A stretch of DNA of 64,000 nt, taken from positions 249,771,721 through 249,835,720 of the forward strand of contig CM019067.1 of the NCBI GenBank assembly GCA_009667805.1, read 5' to 3'. Shown in pieces: positions 57,801 to 64,000 of the stretch. The translations under genes were made by a program, and so were the position numbers. Source of the DNA: Leptobrachium leishanense. Taxonomy: Eukaryota; Chordata; Amphibia; Anura; Megophryidae. The first letter of the stretch is position 1; each line of letters begins with the position of its first letter. The notes below the pieces were generated by a model. The model saw only the letters and a list, made by a program, of their open reading frames with translations. It was not told the DNA's origin and ran no database searches.

Positions 57801-58259
57801 GGGGGGGGGTCTGTGCCTGGAGATATATATATATATATATATAAAATGCGTTAGTCCAGTTGCCACAATCACGAGTATACCTGTACGTAGTGATACCTTT
57901 TACTGATCAGTATAGTTTCCAGTTTACACTCTTGAAAGCTTGACTTTTAAATGTAATGCTAACCCAATAAAAATGGTATCACCACGTACTGCTATACTCG
58001 TAATATATATATATATTTTGTTCAGGTAATAGGGGTTGTGGAATTCGTGGGTGAGTTCCCTCACTTTTTTTCCCAGGACTTGACCCCTTGTTACTGACCC
58101 TGCTTGTGCTGAGGACCCAATCTGTTGCCGACTTTGCCTGCCATTTGACTATTCTCTCTGTGTATTCCCTGCCTGTTCTGTTTACTTCCTGCTGCTACTG
58201 GTGTGTGCCGATCCTGCTGCTACTGGTGTGTGACAGTAGCGCAGTACAAGTTCCTAAAC

Positions 58260-59116
58260 ATTACTGACCCGGTTTTGTTATAGCTGCTGATGAAACTGAA
58301 TAGATCGGGGATCTCTTCTGCATTACCAAAGCCTCCACCACTGCACTCTTCCACAATACCTCAGAGGGGTTGCGGTGTGAAGGCACTTGGTGCCACCAAA
58401 GGCAAAATATTTGGGTGCACTGACGCATGTACCAGATTCATATCATTTTAATATTTGACCGCAGGGTCCAACCCTGCACTCTTCCACAATACCACAGAGG
58501 GGTTACGGTGTGACGGCACTGTTGCCGACACTAAAGGCCCAATTTTGAAGCACCTATTGTTACTTTCATCCAAAGCCTGCATAAATTTCACCAGAATTTA
58601 GCCAACAAAATCACTAAACTTGTTCTGCGTGTCCTAAAACATTTCTTTTCATACAGGCTGCCTCCCCAAGCAGTTGTTTATGAATAGATTAAAGGAAAAC
58701 CATTTACCGCCATTTGAAACGTTATTTTTTGTTTTTAAATGTTTCTACAGTATACATCCTACTAATCCGCCACTTCACAGGCAGCTTATGGGGACCTCCT
58801 AGGCACGATATTTGAAGGGATTTTTCGTCTTTATTCTTAACCTTTATTTCATGGAAAACTCACTGTTCCTTTAAAAACTTTTTTTTTTTACCTTTTGTCC
58901 TTGTTTCCTGTCCCCCAGGGCACTACCCGGACCCCCATACACCTTTTATGGCAAATATCTTGCATATATGCCCTCTTGGAGGGAACTCTAAAAATCGAAC
59001 TTTCGAGTCCCATTGACTTGCATTGAGTTCGGTTCGTGTTCGCGTTCGCGTTCGAACTTTTGAAATTGTTCGAGTTCGAATGCGAACCGAACACGGGGGT
59101 GTTCGGCTCATCACTA
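58260..59116 (-). mobile_element. Non-autonomous hAT copy (inverted)
   Basis: Right end TTCGGCTCATCACTA at 59116 is the reverse of TAGTGATGAGCCGAA. Inside, in reverse order relative to 17885, are CCATAAAAGG (as CCTTTTATGG), the ACTGCTTGGGGCGG text (reversed) and two units of the GTAACCCCTCTG-type repeat near 58360 and 58500. The other end is not defined. Confidence 0.75.
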
Positions 59117-59289
59117 GTGGGGAATCAAGAATATATCCCCCATATAAAATAACATCTATAATCAATCTAAGTGGCTATAATGCCAGTATCAGTGAATATC
59201 GTGAAATTGGGGAGAAGAGAAAAAGAAATGGAAAAGGGTTATATACGTATAATAAACCATCCCAAGCTTCTTGAGATTCAGAGGGGTAT

Positions 59290-60375
59290 AGCGTGATGGA
59301 GTACAGTCTACAAAAAATGGACAACCTCAAAATCACTGTTCAACCCGTGAGGGATCATAGTGCCCATCTCATAGATGCTACGCATTTCCTCCCGTCCCAA
59401 TCGATTAACAATATCCTCCCCCACATCTACCCTATATATCTTTTTTATGGCCATAAATTTCAGTCCTATGGTCGAACCCCCATGCTTAAGTTTAAAGTGC
59501 AGTGAAACTGAATGTTTCTCATAAAGCTTCCTTATGTTTCTTACGTGTTCGGAGATTCTCACATTAAGGGCTCTTTTTGTACGACCAATATATTGGAGGC
59601 CACATGAGCACTCCAAATAGGAAATTACATTTTTAGCACAGCAATTTAACACTTCTATCATTTTTACTTTTTGATTACAATTCCTATTAGTGTATTCCAT
59701 TCTACATTCTTTTCTGGTACCAGTTTTCCTACAGGCCAGACATAATCCGCAACAATAAAATCCATTTTTCAAATTAAAATTGCTTAAATCCCGTTTCTTG
59801 ACCCTAGGTTTACTATGTACCAGATTCATTTTGAGATTTTTAACTCCTCTATATACAACTCTAGGTTGCCTCCCCAATATTTCTTTTAAATCTTTGTCTC
59901 TTCGTAGAACATGCCGATGCTTTTTAATTATCTTTTTTATTTTTTGGACTTGCTGTTATAGTCACAGATAAATAGGACTTCTCCCTCTTTAACCGCCTTC
60001 TTAGGTTTATATTTCAATAAATTCTCGCGTTCTTCTTGTTTGAGTTTATCAATCACTGTGTCTATCTCGAGGGCATTATTCCCCTTCTCTACAAAATCCT
60101 TCTTCAGATTGCTTGCTTGCTGTTCAAATACATTGGGGTCTGTGCTATTCCTCCTTAGTCGCGTGAACTGTCCTTTTGGGATACCTTTGAGCCAGGATGG
60201 ATTATGGCAATTCGTTGTTTCTATATAAGTGTTCACATCAACATCTTTAAAATAGGTTTTCGATTCAATCAATCCTTCTTTAATGTAGATTTCTAAATCC
60301 AGAAATGTTACGCTCCCTACTCCATTTTCTACCAAGTGCTATACCCCAATCTTGGTTATCCAAACGATCCAAGAA
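59290..60375 (-). pseudogene. Penelope-like element: RT thumb and GIY-YIG endonuclease
   Basis: On the minus strand, the first part (60335-59937) has VTFLDLEIYIKEG and KGIPKGQFTRLRRN, typical of the end of a Penelope-type reverse transcriptase. After a frame change in an A run near 59945, the second part (to 59308) has a cysteine cluster CCGLCLACRKT and LQYIGRTKRALNVRISEH, a GIY-YIG nuclease signature. 5'-truncated, so most of the RT is missing. This family nicks target DNA with the GIY-YIG domain. Neptune- or Poseidon-like cannot be decided here. Confidence 0.85.
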
Positions 60376-60412
60376 GACACACTATCATTGCATATATATT
60401 GCTTATAGTGGC

Positions 60413-60641
60413 TTTGACCAGTTGCATAAACCTTATCTCTGCTACAAAGCCACAGTGTGGCATAGCACTGATTTTAGGATTCTGTGTAATAACAGATCCA
60501 GGATGCATAAAAGTGAGACAGATGTCATTTGCATATCCTACCTGGAATTCCTTGCTGCATATGGGGAATGTGGCACAGGAGCTCCGGGATACAATTCATC
60601 GAATTGCTGTGATGTGCAAGTGGCTTCTGCAATAATAAACA
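60413..60641 (+). mobile_element. Small insertion of about 230 bp with a 6-bp direct repeat
   Basis: The paralogous segment at 40713-40750 runs without a break from TTGTAAAATATAAG to CAATATATATGC. Here it is split (in reverse) by about 230 bases flanked by CTTATA-type repeats. The insert begins GTGGCTTTGACC and ends AATAATAAACACAC. No gene or clear SINE promoter seen. Confidence 0.55.
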
Positions 60642-61057
60642 CACTTATATTTTACAACATATATGTATTTTTGCTAACACAGTAAGTCACATTCAACACT
60701 ACACACATATAACACATTATTATTGAATGTTTGCCTTTTTAATTTTTGACACCTAATGTATATAGGTTTTCATCCAGGCATTATACCTGGCTAGATGGAA
60801 CCGGTCTACAATCATATGGACGCATACGAATAAAATATGCACTTATTATTATATTTGTAATGATGTGTATGCTTCATGTTATCTATTAAGTGTATTATAG
60901 TTATGCCTAGTTCATTCTGCATGTTAGGAAACAGTTAACAGTTAGTCATGTGATCAGGGAGCGGGGAGTGGCAGTCATTGTAAGATGGATGATGCTGAGT
61001 AAAGTCTGTTCTTGTCAAGCTCCTTGTTGTCTGCCAATACTTCAGTGGATTCATCAC
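60642..61057. other. Repeat flank and unrecognised DNA
   Basis: 60642-60860 is the shared segment (see 39637-40750). 60861-61057 is unrecognised; it runs from TGTGTATGC to GATTCATCA, and a solo LTR is conceivable but unsupported. Confidence 0.4.
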
Positions 61058-61551
61058 TAGGGATGAGCCGAACACCCCCCGAGTTCGGTTCGAGCCCGAA
61101 CCCGAACTTCCTATTTATTCGGGACCGAACCCGAACCCGAACCCCCCATGCAAGTCAATGGGGCTGAAAATTCGGTTTTTTAGAGTGCCCTCCAAGAGGG
61201 CATATATGCTACATATTTGCCATAAAAGTTGTATGGGGGTCCGGGTAGTGCCCTATGGGACAGGAAACAAGGACAAAAAGTTTAAAAAAAAACGTTTTTA
61301 AAGGGACAGTGAGTTTTCCATGAAATAAGGGTTAAAAATAAAAACGAAAAATTCCTTCAAATATTGTGCCTAGGAGGTCCCCATAACCTGCCCCTGAATT
61401 GGCGGATTTCTAGGATGTATAGAAACACTTAAAAACAAAAAAATGACGTTTCATATGACGGTAAATGCTTTTCCTTTAATCTATCCATAAACAACTGCTT
61501 GGGGCGGCAGCCTGTATGAAAAGACATTTTAGGACGCGCAGAAAAGGTTTA

Positions 61552-62469
61552 CAGGGTTATCCAAGAGATTCGAAAAGTCACCGCAACGTTCGGTGACTTT
61601 TCGTTCTCTTCAATTCGGTTCCTTTTGCCGATTGCATCGGTGAAACCTGCCGGTGTATTCAGCAAACAGCACAGGGTCCCCGAATTGCAGGGAAAAGCTG
61701 CCGTAAACCCACCGAAAAACTAACCGAATGCACGCTGAAAACAAGCAAAAACATCTGGATTAACCTTTGAAAAAGACGAACAGGAGCCGAACAGGAGCCG
61801 AACAAATGAGCCCGAATCACACAGAGCCGAAGCAGCTGTGACGTAGAGGAAGGCAGTGAATAAATTAGAAAAACCATTTGTATGAATCTGGGAAAATGAA
61901 ACGCTGTTTGCAAAGAAACTACTAAGCGAAAATGTCTGAAATTTTCACAGGAGGTCCAGGGAATGATAATAAAGAGGGCTGTTACAAAAAAAAATAAGTA
62001 AACTGAAAAAAAGAAAAAAAAAAAATCTCGGACTTTTAATAAAAAAAAAAAAAAAAAAGAAAAATGCTTAAAGTATCCTAAAAAATCTATAAATAAAGAG
62101 ACTTTTGCTGCAGAATTTTTATAATGAACGGTTATTAGATAATTGAATTAAAACAGGAATATTTTTAACATTGAAGTCTATGGGATCTCCTGAATAAATT
62201 TGCCGAATGAAACCACCGAATGGCAGGGCATTAGGGGAACCTTTCACTGCTGGTTTGTGTTCTCTGAATAGCCGAAGCAGTGCTTCTCTATGGAGATTCA
62301 CTGCCCTCGAACAGGGACCGAACAGGCACCGTATGTGCAGGCAATTCGCCAGTATTTGGCGAATTGCCTGCTCTCTGGATAGCCGAATGGCCAGGAAAGG
62401 TAACCGAACGCTGATTTTCAGCGTTCGGTTACCTTTCTCAAGCAATTCGGATCTCTTTGGATAACCCTG
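61552..62469 (+). mobile_element. CAGGGTTATTC-ended MITE, copy 4
   Basis: Ends CAGGGTTATCCAAGAG and CTCTTTGGATAACCCTG, flanked by TTA at 61549-61551 and 62470-62472. The hAT at 18353 reads AAGTTTAGTGATTTTTTGGC without a break, giving the empty site with one TTA. Confidence 0.9.
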
Positions 62470-62639
62470 TTAGTGTTTTTTTTGGCTAAATTCTGGTAAA
62501 ATTTATGCAGGCTTTGGATGAAAGTAACAATAGGTGTTTCAAAATTGGGCCTTTAGTGTCGGCTAAATTATTGTGAAACTTATGCAGGCTTTGGATGAAA
62601 GTAACAATAGGTGCTTTAAAATTGGGCTTTTAGCGTCGG

Positions 62640-64000
62640 CAACAGTGCCGTCACACTGTAACCCCTCTGAGGATATGAATCTGATACAGGCGTCAATGGC
62701 AGTGCACCCAGATATTGTGCCTTTAGTGCCAGGCATGCAAGTACTATCATACAGTAACCCCTCTGTGGTATTGTGGAAGAGTGCAGGGGTGGACCATGCG
62801 GTCCTATATTAAAAAGATATGAATCTGGGAGTGGGCATCAGTGCACCCAGATATTCTGCCTTTGGTGCAAGACTGCCAGGCCAGCAAGTATCATCATACA
62901 GTAACCCCTCTGTGGTTTGGTGGAAGAGTGCAGGGGTGGACCATGTGATCCTATATTGAAAAGTGTTTTTTTTTATCTGTTAATGGGCGTCAGTACACCC
63001 AGATATTGTGCCTTTAATGCCAGGCCATCAAGTATCATCATACAGTAACCCCTCTGTAGTATTGTGGAAGAGTGCAGGGGTGGACCATGTGGTCCTATAT
63101 TGAAAAGTTTTTTATCTGTTAATGGGCGTCAGTGCACCAAGATATTGTGCCTTTAATGCCAGGCCATCAAGTATCATCATACAGTAACCCCTCTGTAGTA
63201 TTGTGGAAGAGTTCAGGGGTGGACCATGTGGTTGGTCCTATATTGAATTTTTTTTTTTATCTGTTAATGGGCGTCAGTGCACCCAGATATTGTGCCTTTA
63301 ATGCCAGGCCATCAAGTATCATCATACAGTAACCCCTCTGTGGTATTGTGGAAGAGTGCAGGGGTGGACCATGTGGTCCTATATTGAAAAGTTTTTTATC
63401 TGTTAATGGGCGTCAGTGCACCCAGATATTGTGCCTTTGGTGCAAGACTACCAGGCCAGCAAGTATCATCATACAGTAAGGCTGGGGTCAGACGAACGCA
63501 GTGTTAACGTCCGTGTTGCCCGCACATAAGTACGTCCGTGATAGCATACAATTGTGTTAAATGGAGCCCCACACGCGAAGTACGTCCGCACAGAAGTGCG
63601 GGGGCTGACGGACGCTGCAAACGGATGCAGGTTAGGCAAGAACCTAATACTGCTAGAACGGACTTGCAGAGTGTGCCACGTCCACAACGTCCGCATAGCT
63701 TTGTGTGTGAGTGATGCAACAAGGTCAGACGGACTGCATTTATACATCCAGCATTTTTGACGGCCAGAAAGTTCTTTCATTGTAATTTATTTTCCCTGCT
63801 ACATCAGTGAAAAAAACAGACTGTGTGGCACTGGCCACTACCTTGTCGTCACAGTCAGTAAGTACGTCCGTACTGCACGGACGCACAGTCCGTAGAAAAT
63901 GCGCTCATCTGACCCTAGCCTAACCCCTCTGTGGTATTGTGTAAGAGTGCAGGGGTGGACCATGTGGTTCTATATTGAAAAGTGTTTTTTTTATCTGTTA
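62640..64000 (+). repeat. 139-147-bp tandem repeat in the hAT copy, at least 6 units
   Basis: ACAGTAACCCCTCTG recurs at 62751, 62898, 63042, 63181 and 63327, and its start at 63473, where the next MITE splits it. Units also contain ATTGTGGAAGAGTGCAGGGG and CACCCAGATATTGTGCC. One or two related units occur in the copies at 18440 and 58360. Confidence 0.93.
63480..63920 (+). mobile_element. GGCTGGGGTCAGACGAAC-ended MITE with TAA duplication
   Basis: Ends GGCTGGGGTCAGACGAACGC and GCGCTCATCTGACCCTAGCC, flanked by TAA at 63477-63479 and 63921-63923. The neighbouring repeat units give the empty site ACAGTAACCCCTCTG. Harbinger-like, as at 16493 and 34371. Interior rich in GTACGTCCG. Confidence 0.88.

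Larger units (their letters stand above)
56111..58095 (-). repeat. Minisatellite-bearing compound repeat, copy 2 (inverted)
   Basis: Same order as copy 1 in reverse: GC-rich arm (56111-56260), minisatellite, 28-bp repeat (57660-57800), and a unique arm with GCGTTAGTCCAGTTGCCAC and GTGGAATTCGTGGGTGAG, ending GGACTTGACCCC. It is fused to the ERV 3' LTR. Confidence 0.8.
61058..64000 (+). mobile_element. Non-autonomous hAT copy with tandem repeats, runs off the window
   Basis: Starts TAGGGATGAGCCGAACACCC. It continues with the same text as 17885 (CCATAAAA, GGGACAGTGAGTTTTCC, ACTGCTTGGGGCGGCAG), is interrupted by a MITE (61552-62469), and then resumes GTGTTTTTTTTGGCTAAATT. A long tandem array follows to the window end. 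No transposase in the visible part. Confidence 0.8.

Noticed and set aside
60861..61057. Possible solo LTR (TG...CA, 197 bp)
   Set aside because: No target duplication, TATA box or polyadenylation signal could be shown.

Overview
The window looks like a piece of vertebrate nuclear genome, most likely from an amphibian, probably a frog. I found no host protein-coding gene, no tRNA or rRNA gene and no CRISPR array. Almost everything recognisable is transposable-element or tandem-repeat DNA. The frog assignment is inference from the mixture of families: a MITE with TTAAAGG ends (the T2/Kolobok pattern described in Xenopus), CR1-like and L2-like LINEs, a tRNA-derived SINE with an L2 tail, a Penelope-like element with a GIY-YIG domain, TAGGGATGAGC hAT elements, and an amphibian-style class I endogenous retrovirus.

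Layout. 0-7.9 kb: a CAGGGTTATTC-ended MITE, then a decayed Ty3/Gypsy element (1845-6087) split by a 5'-truncated LINE. 7.9-10.7 kb: a compound repeat holding about 96 units of a 21-bp minisatellite and GC-rich hairpins. 12.6-17.2 kb: a cluster of MITEs nested in each other. 17.9-28.6 kb: a complete hAT transposon (8-bp target duplication GCGGTGAA) with a broken transposase, into which a very young chromovirus (chromodomain Ty3/Gypsy, 5-bp duplication CATAG) has inserted. 28.6-39 kb: mostly AT-rich DNA with scattered MITEs, an L2 tail and a SINE. 39-43.6 kb: a hammerhead-like ribozyme motif, another MITE, a CR1-like LINE and a MITE rich in TTACCCGGGTAA palindromes. 44.8-46.6 kb: a hAT-type element full of tandem repeats. 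46.6-56.1 kb: an endogenous retrovirus with gag, pro, pol and env, all broken by frameshifts. Its 3' LTR runs into a second, inverted copy of the minisatellite element (56.1-58.1 kb). 58.3-64 kb: further hAT copies, a Penelope-like fragment and two MITEs.

How the parts relate. Several insertions can be read against an empty site carried by a paralogue inside the same window, which fixes their target duplications. The observations I rate highest are the self-priming signature in the young chromovirus, the hammerhead-like motif with a palindromic stem III, the chimeric retroviral LTR, the higher-order structure of the 21-bp minisatellite, and the insertion of the hAT element into the loop of an older hairpin. 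All family names come from motifs read by eye. No database search was run.
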